Positions 25,125 through 35,653 of a stretch of 35,653 nt of DNA are shown one piece after another. The translations under genes and the position numbers were made by a program. The DNA comes from an uncultured Planctomycetaceae bacterium (GTDB taxonomy: Bacteria; Planctomycetota; Planctomycetia; Pirellulales; Pirellulaceae), in NCBI GenBank assembly GCA_903863885.1, contig CAIPEB010000178.1:1-35653 (forward strand), read 5' to 3'. Positions within the stretch are counted from its first letter, which is position 1. The number at the start of each line of letters is the position of its first letter. Below the pieces are notes generated by a model. The model was not told where the DNA came from. It did not search any database and saw nothing but the letters and a program-made list of their open reading frames with translations.

Positions 25125-27353
25125 ATGAGTCGGCACACGAGCAGCTGCCTGTCGGTCTTGTTGATCGCAATGATCTTTATGACCGGCTGCCATCCAACGC
25201 AGCCCTTCTATCTCGAAGAAGACGGCGATCTTTCTCATTATCTGGACAAGGTGCAGGACCTTGAGTATCCGGACGTTGCCAGGGCGAGCCTCGCGGAAGT
25301 CACGGAAGCCAAGGCCCCGTTCACGTTGAGCGATCCGGAACCGCGCGAGCTTTGGGACCTGAAACTGGAAGAAGTGGTGCAGATCGCTCTGCAGAACAGC
25401 AAAGTAATCCGCAACCTCGGGCAGGTAACTCAGTTCGGGTTCGCCGACGCTCTGGTCGAGCGGATCGCCAGCAGTTCGGCAACGGTTTATGATCCGGCGA
25501 TTGTCGAAGCCGATCCGCAGGGTGGCGTCGAGGCCGCTTTGTCCGCGTTCGATGCGCAGCTCAGCATGATCGGCACGAACAGCGGCAACCTGATGAATGA
25601 AACCGATCGGCCGAACCTCTTTTCGAGCGGTGTGCCGCTCTCGGTGCTGCAGCGCACCACGGGCGGGGTCCGGACGGAGTTGGGCAAGCGTTCGGCCTAC
25701 GGCACGCAGATGTTTGCGCGCAACATTACGGAATACCAGCGAGGCGAGAACCTGATCGGCGGTTCGCTGCCCGTGGACAGCGTGTGGGAGACGACGTTCG
25801 AATTGGAAGTCCGTCAGCCGATCATGCGCGGCCGTGGAGCGCAGGTGAATCGCGTGCCGGTCATGCTCGCGCGAATCAACGTCGACATCAGCCTGGCCTC
25901 GTTCGAGTCCAGCGTCCGCAACTTCGTGCTGGACGTCGAAAATACCTACTGGGACCTGTACCTCGCGTATCGGTTCCTCGAAACGGCCAAGGCCGGCCGC
26001 GACAGCGCCCAGGTTACCTGGAATGCGGTGAACACCGAGTTCGAAGTGGGCACAAAGGACGCCCAGACGGAAGCGCAGTCCCGCGAGCAGTACTTCTTCT
26101 TCCGGGCCGCGCTCGAGCAGACGCTGCAGCAGCTGTACGAAACCGAAAGCCGACTGCGCTTCTTGATGGGGCTGGCCGCCACGGACGGACGGCTGATCCG
26201 CCCGATCGAAGAACCCACCACGACGCGGATCGAATTCGACTGGCGTGCAATTATGAACGAGTCCATGGACCGCAGTCCGGAATTGCGTCAATTGAAGTGG
26301 GCGATCAAGCGCCGCGAACTGGAGCTGATCTCGGCCCGCAATCAGCTGCTGCCCCAGTTCGACCTGGGGGCCACCTACCGCTGGTACGGAATCGGCGACG
26401 ATCTGATCGCCGCCAATCGCAGCGGGTTCAATTTCCTGACTCATCCCAACGGCACGAACTCCTACGAAGTTCTCACCAGCGGCGACTACCAGGAAGCGGC
26501 CTTCTTCATGAGCTTCCAGATGCCGGTCGGGTACCGCAAGGAACTGGCCGGCGTACGGGCTGCCCAGTTGGGCCTGGCTCGCGACGTCGCCCGGCTGGAG
26601 GATGCCGAATTGAATCAGTCTCATCTGCTCGCGACGTCCGTGCGGAAGCTGGACTTCCAGCACCAGGCCGCCCAGACGCAGTTCAACCGATGGAAAGCGT
26701 CGGCACGCGAAGTTGCGTCCGCCGAAGAGTTGTATCGTGGCGGAAAAATGGGCATCGACATCGTGCTCGATGCCCAGCGGCGGCGGGCTCAGTCCCAGCG
26801 GGACTACTATCAGGCCATTGCCGACTACAACAAAGCGATTGCCGACATACATTTCCGCAAAGGCTCGCTGCTCGAATACAACAACGTGTATCTGGCTGAA
26901 GGCCCCTGGCCGGAAAAGGCCTACTGGGATGCCCTCGATCGAGCCCGCCAGCGCGACGCCAGCTACTACATGAACTACGGCTGGAGCCGACCGCGAGTCG
27001 TAAGCCAGGGTTCCGTCGAGCAGAACATGGGCACGGCCAACCAGTTCATCACTCCGAGCAACACTCCGCCCCAAGCGGAACAAGATGGAGAACAGATCCC
27101 CGCTCCGCAGCCAAGCGGCAGCGAAACGGATTCTCCGGCCCCCGGCCCGATCACGGCCCTGCCCGACGGCCCCGCACTGACCCCGCCGATTTTCCAGACC
27201 GGCGTCAGCAGTGCGGCACGACCGGTCGCCGCCAACAACGGCGGAGCCTCCTTCGACTGGGGCACCCTCGGCATCGTCAGCGGCCGAAACCCCAGGACGC
27301 AGCCGTCGACTCAGAGGTCGGCCGTGCAGCAGGCCGTATATTCCGGGAACTGA
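25125..27353 (+). CDS. TolC-family outer-membrane efflux lipoprotein
   Basis: Outer-membrane channel-type protein of 742 residues. The N-terminus is a lipoprotein signal (LLIAMIFMTGC, Cys22). Two outer-membrane-efflux repeats are visible: one from about 85 (WDLKLEEVVQIALQNSKVI) to 340 with the ENTYWDLYLAYR helix, and one from about 375 (MNESMDRSPELRQLKWAIKRRELELISARNQLLPQFDLGATY) to 590 with the helix AEELYRGGKMGIDIVLDAQRRR. The C-terminal 120 residues are Pro/Gln-rich and probably disordered. Longer than classical TolC (about 470-490), as is common in planctomycetes. No inner-membrane pump genes are adjacent. ATG 25125 has AAAGGAAG about 10 bases upstream. Repeat element B follows four bases after the stop. 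Confidence 0.9.
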   Translation: MSRHTSSCLSVLLIAMIFMTGCHPTQPFYLEEDGDLSHYLDKVQDLEYPDVARASLAEVTEAKAPFTLSDPEPRELWDLKLEEVVQIALQNSKVIRNLGQVTQFGFADALVERIASSSATVYDPAIVEADPQGGVEAALSAFDAQLSMIGTNSGNLMNETDRPNLFSSGVPLSVLQRTTGGVRTELGKRSAYGTQMFARNITEYQRGENLIGGSLPVDSVWETTFELEVRQPIMRGRGAQVNRVPVMLARINVDISLASFESSVRNFVLDVENTYWDLYLAYRFLETAKAGRDSAQVTWNAVNTEFEVGTKDAQTEAQSREQYFFFRAALEQTLQQLYETESRLRFLMGLAATDGRLIRPIEEPTTTRIEFDWRAIMNESMDRSPELRQLKWAIKRRELELISARNQLLPQFDLGATYRWYGIGDDLIAANRSGFNFLTHPNGTNSYEVLTSGDYQEAAFFMSFQMPVGYRKELAGVRAAQLGLARDVARLEDAELNQSHLLATSVRKLDFQHQAAQTQFNRWKASAREVASAEELYRGGKMGIDIVLDAQRRRAQSQRDYYQAIADYNKAIADIHFRKGSLLEYNNVYLAEGPWPEKAYWDALDRARQRDASYYMNYGWSRPRVVSQGSVEQNMGTANQFITPSNTPPQAEQDGEQIPAPQPSGSETDSPAPGPITALPDGPALTPPIFQTGVSSAARPVAANNGGASFDWGTLGIVSGRNPRTQPSTQRSAVQQAVYSGN

Positions 27354-27357
27354 AGGG

Positions 27358-27433
27358 AGTCCGGAGTCCGGAGGAAAACTACCGACCCTACAGCCTACAG
27401 CCTACAGCCTACCGGCATCCGGCATCGGGCATC
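27358..27433 (+). repeat. Heptamer-phased 3'-end element, copy B
   Basis: Starts four bases after the stop of the TolC-family gene: AGTCCGG, AGTCCGG, AGGAAAA, CTACCGA, the dinucleotide CC, CTACAGC three times, CTACCGG, CATCCGG, CATCGGG, CAT. Unit order and the odd CC match copy A. The 3' part can form CCGG-CAT-CCGG. Confidence 0.9.
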
Positions 27434-27522
27434 TCCTCGCCTCCGGCTTTACCAGAGGTGATTCCCGCCGCTAAAATCGGCCCGTGTGCAACCATGGGCC
27501 AGATCCGCTGTGGGAGAACCCG

Positions 27523-28197
27523 TTGTCCTGTTCCTCGCCCTCAAATCCTGATCCGAATTGCGTCTTTTTCAGCTTCGACGGGGTCGATGGCGTAGGAAAG
27601 AGCACGCAGATGCAGTTGTTCTGCGAGTGGCTGCGCGATGCGGGCCGCGACGTACTTTCCTGCCGCGACCCGGGGAGCACACGGCTGGGTGAGGCCATCC
27701 GCGGCTTGTTGCTCGACCGCGGCGACGCGCCGATGCATCGACGCAGTGAAATGCTGTTGTACATGGCGGCGCGGACTCAGATGGTCGAAGAGGTGATCCG
27801 GCCCGCGATTTCCGCGGGACGCACGGTAGTGTCGGATCGGTTCTTGCTGGCCAACATCGTGTATCAGGGGTACGCCGGCGGATTGGACCTCAACACGATC
27901 CGCCGCGTCGGCGAAGTGGCGACGGACGGCATTCGACCGGACCTCACATTCCTGTTGGACATGCCTGCCCATGCGGCCGGCAAGCGGATCCGTCGGGAAC
28001 TGGACCGGATGGAATCGCAGGGCCTGGACTTCCTCGAGCGGGTGCGCCAGGGGTTTCTTGCCGAAGCGGCACTGCATCCCGATCGCATCGTCGTCATTTC
28101 GGCCGAAAGGGACGTGGACAGCGTGCAGCAGGCCATCCGCGACGCGGCCTGCCGATTCAGTCGCCGGACTTCCGAAGAGAATCGAAGCATGCCATGA
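27523..28197 (+). CDS. tmk: Thymidylate kinase
   Basis: Cytoplasmic kinase that phosphorylates dTMP to dTDP with ATP. The P-loop FFSFDGVDGVGKST is near residues 15-28, followed by CRDPGSTRLGEAIRGLLLD in place of the usual EPG(G/T) motif region, the substrate-binding ML(L)YMAARTQ helix and the VVSDRFLLANIVYQGYAGGL motif (DR). It ends with the lid/helix region containing RMESQGLDFLERVRQGFL. I take TTG 27523 because GGGAG lies 7 bases upstream (224 residues); GTG 27484 would add 13 residues and is possible. The last bases ATGA overlap the start of holB, showing translational coupling. Confidence 0.93.
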   Translation: MSCSSPSNPDPNCVFFSFDGVDGVGKSTQMQLFCEWLRDAGRDVLSCRDPGSTRLGEAIRGLLLDRGDAPMHRRSEMLLYMAARTQMVEEVIRPAISAGRTVVSDRFLLANIVYQGYAGGLDLNTIRRVGEVATDGIRPDLTFLLDMPAHAAGKRIRRELDRMESQGLDFLERVRQGFLAEAALHPDRIVVISAERDVDSVQQAIRDAACRFSRRTSEENRSMP

Positions 28198-29297
28198 CCT
28201 GGACCGACATTCGCGGACACGCGGAGATCGTCGAACAACTTCGGCACAGCGCCAAGAAAGGGCGGCTGGCCGGAACGTATCTGTTCGCAGGGCCGGCCGG
28301 CATCGGAAAGCGGACGTTCGCCACGAAACTCGCCCAATCTCTGCTGTGCGAAGTGAACTCGGAAGCGGCCCTCAACCCCTGCGGCCATTGTCCCGCGTGC
28401 CAGCAGGTTACGGCGTTGAGCCACCCCGACCTGGAGGTAATCTCGAAGCCGCCGGACAAGAGTCTCCTGCCGCTGGAACTGTTGATCGGGGACCGCGAAC
28501 ATCGCATGCAGGAAGGCCTTTGCCACCGTATCTCGCTGAAGCCGTCGCGGGGCGGGAGAAAGGTGGCCATCATCGATGACGCCGACTACCTGAACCAGGA
28601 AGGTGCCAACGCACTTCTCAAGACGCTTGAAGAGCCCCCCGCAAGAGCCGTGTTGATCCTGATCACCACGAGCGCTCAACGTCAGCTGCCGACCGTCCGG
28701 TCAAGATGCCAGATCCTGCGTTTCCAGCCGCTGTCGTTCGACGACGTGGTCGAGGTACTGTTGAGCCGCGAATACACGGCCAGCCGCGAAGAGGCCGAAG
28801 CCTGGGCAGCGCTGGGCGACGGCAGCGTCTCGCAGGCCCTGGCCTGGAGCGAGGCGGGATTGCGCGAGTTCCGCGAACAGTTCCTCAACCACCTGGCCGA
28901 CAATGACCTCCCCAGCTATGAACTGGCGAAGTTTGTCTCGACATTCGTCGAAGAGGCCGGCAAAGAGGCCTCCGATCGCCGCAACCGTCTCCGCCACGTC
29001 CTGACGATCGCCAACGCGTTCTACCGGCAGCTCTGCCACGTCACGCAGGGACTGCCAGCAACCGGCGATCCCGTGCTCACCGGCGCGGTGACCCGCTCGA
29101 TGAACTCCGGGTGGTCCCGCTCCGACAAGGCGGCCAGTTGCCTGGAACGCTGCATGGAAGCAGAGGCTCAGGTGGATGCAAACGCGCAACCGGTGACCAT
29201 CATCGAGTGCTGGATTGACGAAGTCGCACAGATGAGCCTGCCGGCCCAAAGGGCTCCGGCGAACCTCTCGTCTCAAAAGACCGGACCGAGACGGTAG
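28194..29297 (+). CDS. holB: DNA polymerase III subunit delta'
   Basis: Clamp-loader AAA+ subunit of 367 residues. After MTWTDIRGHAEIVEQL, the nucleotide-binding loop AGPAGIGKRT is at 32-41. The zinc-type cysteine cluster C52, C63, C66 and C69 (CGHCPACQ) follows, as in DnaX/HolB proteins. The Walker B-like segment KVAIIDDADYLN is followed by ALLKTLEEPP and the sensor-1 region LPTVRSRCQIL, which together are diagnostic of clamp-loader subunits. The C-terminal third is the helical collar. The tmk-holB order is widespread in bacteria, supporting HolB over a DnaX identity. It overlaps tmk by four bases. Confidence 0.93.
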   Translation: MTWTDIRGHAEIVEQLRHSAKKGRLAGTYLFAGPAGIGKRTFATKLAQSLLCEVNSEAALNPCGHCPACQQVTALSHPDLEVISKPPDKSLLPLELLIGDREHRMQEGLCHRISLKPSRGGRKVAIIDDADYLNQEGANALLKTLEEPPARAVLILITTSAQRQLPTVRSRCQILRFQPLSFDDVVEVLLSREYTASREEAEAWAALGDGSVSQALAWSEAGLREFREQFLNHLADNDLPSYELAKFVSTFVEEAGKEASDRRNRLRHVLTIANAFYRQLCHVTQGLPATGDPVLTGAVTRSMNSGWSRSDKAASCLERCMEAEAQVDANAQPVTIIECWIDEVAQMSLPAQRAPANLSSQKTGPRR

Positions 29298-29427
29298 GTT
29301 GCATCAGGCGCCCGTGCAGTTCAATTGCGTCGCCGGACGACTCGCAGCATTGCCCCGTTTCGCGCCACGAAGGCCCCGGTTTCAGATGCCTCGTATACGG
29401 GCGATGTAAGCCCAGACCAGGCCTGCC

Positions 29428-29859
29428 TCAGGCCGTCCGCGCCTCGCCCCACACGGTGGCGACCAAATGGCGGGAGCCGCCGCGATTGCGGTGTTCGCAC
29501 AGGTAGATGCCCTGCCATGTCCCCATCGCCAGATCACCGTCGCTGATCGGAATCGTCAGGCTCACGCCCAGCAGCGCCGATTTGACGTGCGCCGGCATAT
29601 CGTCCGGTCCTTCGATGTCGTGGGCATAGGGTACCGAGTCCGGCGCCAGTCGGTTGAACGACATCTCCAGGTCTCGCGGCACATCGGGATCCGCATTTTC
29701 GTTGAGCGACAGGGACGCGGACGTGTGTTGCAGGAAAAGATGCAGCACGCCGGCCCGCAACTGGCGTATTTCGGGAATTGCCTTCAACACGTGAGTCGTG
29801 ATCAGGTGAAATCCGCGAGGCATGGGACTGAGTTGAATTCGCCGCTGATACCAGTTCAT
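29428..29859 (-). CDS. YjbQ/UPF0047 family protein
   Basis: Soluble trimeric-type protein of 143 residues. The family signature is clear: LFLQHTSASLSLNENADPDVPRDLE around residues 40-64, YAHDIEGPDDMPAHVKSALLG in the middle and MGTWQGIYLCEHRNRGG near the end. Some members have thiamine-phosphate synthase activity in vitro, but the physiological role is not settled. ATG 29859 is preceded by AGG about 8 bases upstream. The frame is open 75 codons further upstream to 30084 without family resemblance, so that start is rejected. The gene stands alone on the minus strand, convergent with holB and divergent from the small acidic protein gene. Confidence 0.9.
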   Translation of the reverse strand: MNWYQRRIQLSPMPRGFHLITTHVLKAIPEIRQLRAGVLHLFLQHTSASLSLNENADPDVPRDLEMSFNRLAPDSVPYAHDIEGPDDMPAHVKSALLGVSLTIPISDGDLAMGTWQGIYLCEHRNRGGSRHLVATVWGEARTA

Positions 29860-30004
29860 CGCAATAACCTGTGGGAGAAAGATTGCCGTTTTTTCAGCGA
29901 TATTCTGCCGCTGTCCTGTCCTGTTTACTGGCGTCCGGTGCGCGAGGCCGGAAGACGTCAAAGTTGCCGCTGAGAGCAAATCTTCACATTTTACCGAGAA
30001 ATAC

Positions 30005-30033
30005 TTGACATCAGAGACCGTACATGAATAATT
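30005..30033 (+). promoter_or_regulatory. Sigma70-like promoter for the small acidic protein gene
   Basis: TTGACA (perfect -35) at 30005-30010 and AATAAT (5/6 match to -10) at 30027-30032, spaced by 16 bases, with TG just before the -10. Transcription would start near 30040, leaving a leader of about 230 bases. Confidence 0.6.
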
Positions 30034-30057
30034 ACAAGGCTTTAGGGTTGGCCTTGT
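30034..30057 (+). repeat. Inverted repeat near the transcription start
   Basis: ACAAGGC and GCCTTGT form a perfect 7-base-pair stem around a 10-base loop, right downstream of the promoter -10 box. It could be an operator or an mRNA 5' stabilising hairpin. Confidence 0.45.
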
Positions 30058-30269
30058 GGGGGGAATCCCCGTATGAGTGGTCAACTGTCACGACCGTCCG
30101 GCACAAAGTGTGCCATCCGCGGCGTGGAACGCGTTGTTTGGGTGAGCGCCGAACGAGCGCGGAACGCCGTAGCGGAGCAGTTCAGGCGGAAACTGCAAAG
30201 CCGCAGCAGGGAATTACCCCGTATCGCAATTTGGCGCTCGATTTGTTTTTGAAGGAGGTTTGAGGTTCT

Positions 30270-30494
30270 ATGCAAAAGGTTCGCAATGTTTTCGAGGCGA
30301 TCCTCAAGTACGGCCACGACGAGGATTTCTTTCCCGAGGAGACGAACACGTTTCAGCCGACCGACGCTCCGGCCGGTTCCGAGGAAAAGATTGAAATCCT
30401 CCGACGCCGCGTCGAGATGGGCTTGCCTTTGTGGCATTCGCGCGACCGCGTTGATTACACCGGCTTGACCGGTGCGGTGCGCCCTCGCGAATAG
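30270..30494 (+). CDS. Small acidic protein of unknown function
   Basis: Protein of 74 residues with no signal or membrane span. It has an amphipathic start (VRNVFEAILKYG), an acidic patch (HDEDFFPEE), a helix with EEKIEILRRRVEMG, and a C-terminal PLWHSRDRVDYTGLTG block with aromatic and basic residues that looks conserved. I recall similar small proteins in other planctomycetes, but cannot name a family. The ATG is preceded by a strong GAAGGAGG Shine-Dalgarno site at a slightly long spacing. The gene has its own promoter, a leader of about 230 bases and a strong terminator, so it is probably well expressed and separately regulated. Confidence 0.8.
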   Translation: MQKVRNVFEAILKYGHDEDFFPEETNTFQPTDAPAGSEEKIEILRRRVEMGLPLWHSRDRVDYTGLTGAVRPRE

Positions 30495-30809
30495 GGGCAT
30501 CGCGCGGCTGGTCCCCGCTTAATGAATAAACCGTTCTGTTAAACGCTGTATGAAAACACAGGGCGTCCGTTTGGACGCCCTTTTTTCATTGCCGCACGCA
30601 GAAAGCACACCCGAGTCTGCGGTCCGGAGGGAGCGAAGACACGGATCAACTCACCCTCCGCTCTCCGTCATTCCGCCAAATGTTGCATGGCCGCAACACA
30701 GCAGCGCATGACGCCCCTCAATCCGGGTCAAACGGATTCCGCCATCCGCAGGACGAGCGTCCCGGCACACGGTGCTTCATGCCGGCCGCACGATGATCTC
30801 GACCAAGTG
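30495..30809. other. Intergenic region with terminator, otherwise empty
   Basis: About 315 bases between the small acidic protein gene and the 3' end of the minus-strand cytochrome-WD40 gene. Beyond the terminator at 30561-30586 I see only a weak three-heptamer stretch at 30614-30634 resembling the start of the repeat element and a CCAAGTG-T-CACTTGG palindrome over the stop codon of the minus-strand gene (30803-30817). Confidence 0.5.
30561..30586 (+). terminator. Strong intrinsic terminator
   Basis: Perfect 8-base-pair stem GGGCGTCC/GGACGCCC with the loop GTTT, followed by six T. It ends the small acidic protein transcript about 67 bases after the stop codon. Confidence 0.93.
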
Positions 30810-32921
30810 TCACTTGGCCGGTGCGGGCGCCGGAGCGGTTGCTGCGGCAGCCTGCTGCTTGGCGAATTCGATTTCGCCCTGCCAACGCTGGACCTGCTTC
30901 TGGGCTTCATCCACTGCCGCATTGGCTGCGTCCGCCGCGGCCCGCGCCTTGGCAGCCTGTTCTTCCGCCGGCTTGACCGCCGCCGCCATCAGGTCGGCCT
31001 GAGCTCGCGCCGCGGTCATGGCGGCCGTGGCATCCGCTGCGTCTTTTTCGAACGCCGCCAGGTCTTTACCGGCCGCTTCCGTCAGGCCGGCCTTTTCTGC
31101 TGCGGCCTTGCGCTGAGCCTCCAGTCCGGCGGAGCGTGCCTGCGCCAGGGCCAGGATCTTGGCCGCGATGTCGGCCAATTCGGCATCTCCCGGGGCCTTC
31201 TCCTTCGCTTGCTGGCACTTGCCGCACGCATCCATCAGCATTGTCACACTGGATTCCAGGGTCACCACGGCCTGCTGGGCCGCATCGCTGTCGGATTTGG
31301 CTTTGGCCACAGCCTGCTTGACACCGTTCAGCTTCTCGGTGGACGCGGCGACCTTTTGTTCGGCCGCCTGGACCGCATTCTGTGCGGCCGCCAGTTGCGA
31401 CTTCGCTCCGTCCAGGGCGGTCGTCGCTGCCAGGAGAGCCTGAGCGAGCGGCTGCTGCTCGGTCTGCCTGGCAGTCACAGCCTGGGTCGCGGCTGCTAAG
31501 CGTTCGGCCAAGGTGGGCGGATTCGTGGTCAGTTCACCGATTTTTGCCCCGTCGGCCGCATTCCAGACGCGAATCGCGCCCGACCAGTCGCCGCCGATGA
31601 CGCGGTTGGTTTCATCGCAGATCGACGCACGCAGCGCCAGGTCTCCGAAGGCTTCGAAAGCTCGTTGCTGGCCGCCGTTGGCGTCCCAGAGCTTCACCAC
31701 GCGATCACGACCGCTGGAGACGATACGGCCGTCCCGCGCGAACTCGAGACTCGAAGCACCGCCGCCGTGAGCCCCCCAGTTCTTGATCTGATTGCCGTTC
31801 TCCATTTCCCAGAGGCGAATCGTGCCGTCTTCGCTGCACGTCCCCACCACGTTGGAATCGCCTCGCCAGGAAACCCCCGAGATGGCGGCCGTATGGCCGC
31901 TCAACGTCAGGTAATCGCGGCCGGTGGGGGCTTCACACACGATCACCCCGCCATTGCGATCGCCGCTCGCCAGCAACACGCTGTCGGGGCTGAACTCGAG
32001 CGAGGTAATCCAGTCCGTGTGCTTCCGCATTTCGTAGACGCGCTGGCCGTCTTTCGTCGAGTACACGCGCACGACGCGCTGCGGCCCTCCCATGGCGATC
32101 AGCGTCTGGTCGGAACTGATATCCGCGGCGAGTACCGAGTCGAGGTCGTCGCCGATTTCAAAAACTCGCTGGCCGTTGGCCACGTTCCAGACGATGGCGC
32201 GTCCGGACTGACCGCCGATGCCGCCGCCCGCCAGCAGCAGTGCACCGTTGCGGCTGAATTTCAGCACGTAGGGCGTCCCTTCGGGGAAGGGCAAAACGCC
32301 CAGCAATTCCAGGGTCTGAGTATTGTAGAGCAGCACCTGCTGCGGCCCGCCGACCGCAGCCAGCGGTGCCCAGGGACTGGTGGCCAACGCCACAACCGCG
32401 GAGAGCGCACGCGTGCGCAGCACGGGTTCAAGTACCATCCGCCCGGGCATCGGGATGACGCTCGGCCGCTGTGACGGAGCGGTTTGCAGAGCCATTTCGA
32501 ACTTCGGCTTGGCCGCGACCTTGGCTTCGCTCCCCGCGTTCTCCAGAGCGCCTCCCTCGATCCACTTGCGCACGGTCTCAAGAAGATCATCCCCGAGTTT
32601 CGGCGACTCGGGCGGCATGTAGGGCTGGCCCTCGTGCGTGATCAGCATGTACAGGTAACTACCGCCCGGGTCTCCGGCCGAAATTACAGCACCCGACCCG
32701 CCGCCTGCCATCAGGGTGGTGTAATTCGTCAGGTCGAGGTCGCCGCTCTTCTTGTCCGGGTTGTGGCACGCGAAGCACTTCTGGCGGAGTATCGGTTTGA
32801 CATGGTCGTCATACGTCGTCTTCGCTTTCGGCTCTTCAGCCAGTCCGCCGGCCGCACCGACCAGCAGCGCGATGCCAAGAACATTCAGCCCGACGCTCAA
32901 TCGTCCCATGAGGCTGTCCAT
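30810..32921 (-). CDS. Planctomycete cytochrome c - WD40 repeat - coiled-coil protein
   Basis: Exported multi-domain protein of 703 residues. A signal peptide (about 1-28, GIALLVGAAGGLAEE) is followed by a planctomycete-type cytochrome c domain with the haem motif CFACH at 49-53 and a possible Met ligand in the YMPPES segment near residue 101. WD40 repeats fill about 165-480, with GH/WD-type blades (for example DGTIRLWEMENG, DRVVKLWDANGG). The C-terminal 210 residues are an Ala/Gln/Lys-rich coiled coil interrupted by an unpaired CGKC (no His, so not a haem site), ending in a Pro/Ala tail. ATG 32921 has GGAGAA upstream. It lies 71 bases downstream of the DUF1549/DUF1553 gene and is likely co-transcribed; such pairs are a hallmark of the phylum. 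Function unknown. Confidence 0.9.
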   Translation of the reverse strand: MDSLMGRLSVGLNVLGIALLVGAAGGLAEEPKAKTTYDDHVKPILRQKCFACHNPDKKSGDLDLTNYTTLMAGGGSGAVISAGDPGGSYLYMLITHEGQPYMPPESPKLGDDLLETVRKWIEGGALENAGSEAKVAAKPKFEMALQTAPSQRPSVIPMPGRMVLEPVLRTRALSAVVALATSPWAPLAAVGGPQQVLLYNTQTLELLGVLPFPEGTPYVLKFSRNGALLLAGGGIGGQSGRAIVWNVANGQRVFEIGDDLDSVLAADISSDQTLIAMGGPQRVVRVYSTKDGQRVYEMRKHTDWITSLEFSPDSVLLASGDRNGGVIVCEAPTGRDYLTLSGHTAAISGVSWRGDSNVVGTCSEDGTIRLWEMENGNQIKNWGAHGGGASSLEFARDGRIVSSGRDRVVKLWDANGGQQRAFEAFGDLALRASICDETNRVIGGDWSGAIRVWNAADGAKIGELTTNPPTLAERLAAATQAVTARQTEQQPLAQALLAATTALDGAKSQLAAAQNAVQAAEQKVAASTEKLNGVKQAVAKAKSDSDAAQQAVVTLESSVTMLMDACGKCQQAKEKAPGDAELADIAAKILALAQARSAGLEAQRKAAAEKAGLTEAAGKDLAAFEKDAADATAAMTAARAQADLMAAAVKPAEEQAAKARAAADAANAAVDEAQKQVQRWQGEIEFAKQQAAAATAPAPAPAK

Positions 32922-32992
32922 CTCGAAATTCTCCGCGGTGTATCAACGTGGAATGTCGTGGGCGACGCAGCCGGCAGGCCGCGCGGCAATCA

Positions 32993-35653
<2,661 letters not shown>

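Larger units (their letters stand above)
29860..30269. other. Divergent region with promoter and long leader
   Basis: About 410 bases between the YjbQ-family gene and the small protein gene at 30270. It contains a good promoter (30005-30033), an inverted repeat at 30034-30057, and then about 200 bases of presumed leader. Within the leader GGAATCCCCGTAT (30062-30074) and GGAATTACCCCGTAT (near 30210-30225) resemble each other. No gene is credible here. Confidence 0.55.

Noticed and set aside
25092-27083. Long antisense open frame over the TolC-family gene
   Set aside because: Sense strand shows lipobox and efflux repeats; the antisense product is a composition artefact.
24096-27433. The heptamer elements as a CRISPR array or coding repeats
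   Set aside because: Units are 7 bases with no unique spacers, and they lie after stop codons with no cas genes nearby.
30614-30634. Fourth copy of the heptamer element (AGTCTGC, GGTCCGG, AGGGAGC)
   Set aside because: Three units are in phase, but the CTACCGA/CTACAGC centre and the CTACCGG-CATCCGG end are absent, so it may be chance or a decayed remnant.
30803-30817. CCAAGTG-T-CACTTGG palindrome over the stop of the cytochrome-WD40 gene as a terminator
   Set aside because: The loop is too small for the full stem and no T-run follows on the minus strand.

Overview
The window is GC-rich chromosomal DNA from a member of the Planctomycetota. The lineage call rests on family content: two DUF1559 proteins with a type IV prepilin-like leader and an H-x9-DG signature, a planctomycete-type cytochrome c fused to WD40 repeats, a DUF1549/DUF1553 giant protein, a DUF1080 protein, DUF11-repeat lipoprotein, DUF6580 and DUF4430. 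The genus cannot be named from this sequence. No tRNA, rRNA, CRISPR array, transposase or phage gene was seen. Genes are on both strands, mostly in short groups of one to five.

Layout: (1) 1-5.3 kb: the end of a sugar-nucleotide epimerase gene, an MFS transporter converging on it with no gap, an FHA-GAF-class III cyclase, and a histone-deacetylase-fold hydrolase. (2) 5.4-9.2 kb: a secreted protein with Met/Gly-rich and Pro/Ala-rich tracts, then about 740 bases without genes carrying an imperfect direct repeat and hairpins, then a minus-strand DUF4430-DUF6580 pair with its own terminator. (3) 9.4-13.2 kb: a 3-hydroxyacyl-CoA dehydrogenase and two DUF1559 pseudopilin-like genes transcribed away from each other. 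(4) 13.3-15.1 kb: tadA with a DUF1080 gene, and a VanZ-like gene. (5) 15.2-19.0 kb: a plus-strand run of housekeeping genes, ispD, a DUF1877-like gene, tyrS, a membrane-anchored protein and a stand-alone LigD phosphoesterase-like protein. (6) 19.0-29.3 kb: a cysteine-containing DUF11 lipoprotein (OmcB-like), a large secreted protein of unknown role, a small conserved-looking protein, a TolC-family outer-membrane protein, and a tmk-holB pair overlapping by four bases. (7) 29.4-35.7 kb: a YjbQ-family gene, a small acidic protein gene with a good promoter, long leader and strong terminator, and a two-gene minus-strand unit of multi-domain cytochrome-type proteins, the upstream one running off the window.

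The most unusual signal is not a gene. Three places immediately after stop codons (24096-24183, 27358-27433, and 10681-10733 on the minus strand) carry the same kind of element, built almost entirely from 7-base units in a fixed order (AGTCYGG, AGGAAAA, CTACCGA, CC, CTACAGY, then CTACCGG-CATCCGG). Copies differ from one another by whole heptamers and end in a small CCGG-NAT-CCGG hairpin. All three read in the sense direction of the gene they follow. This looks like a dispersed, heptamer-phased 3'-end repeat family.
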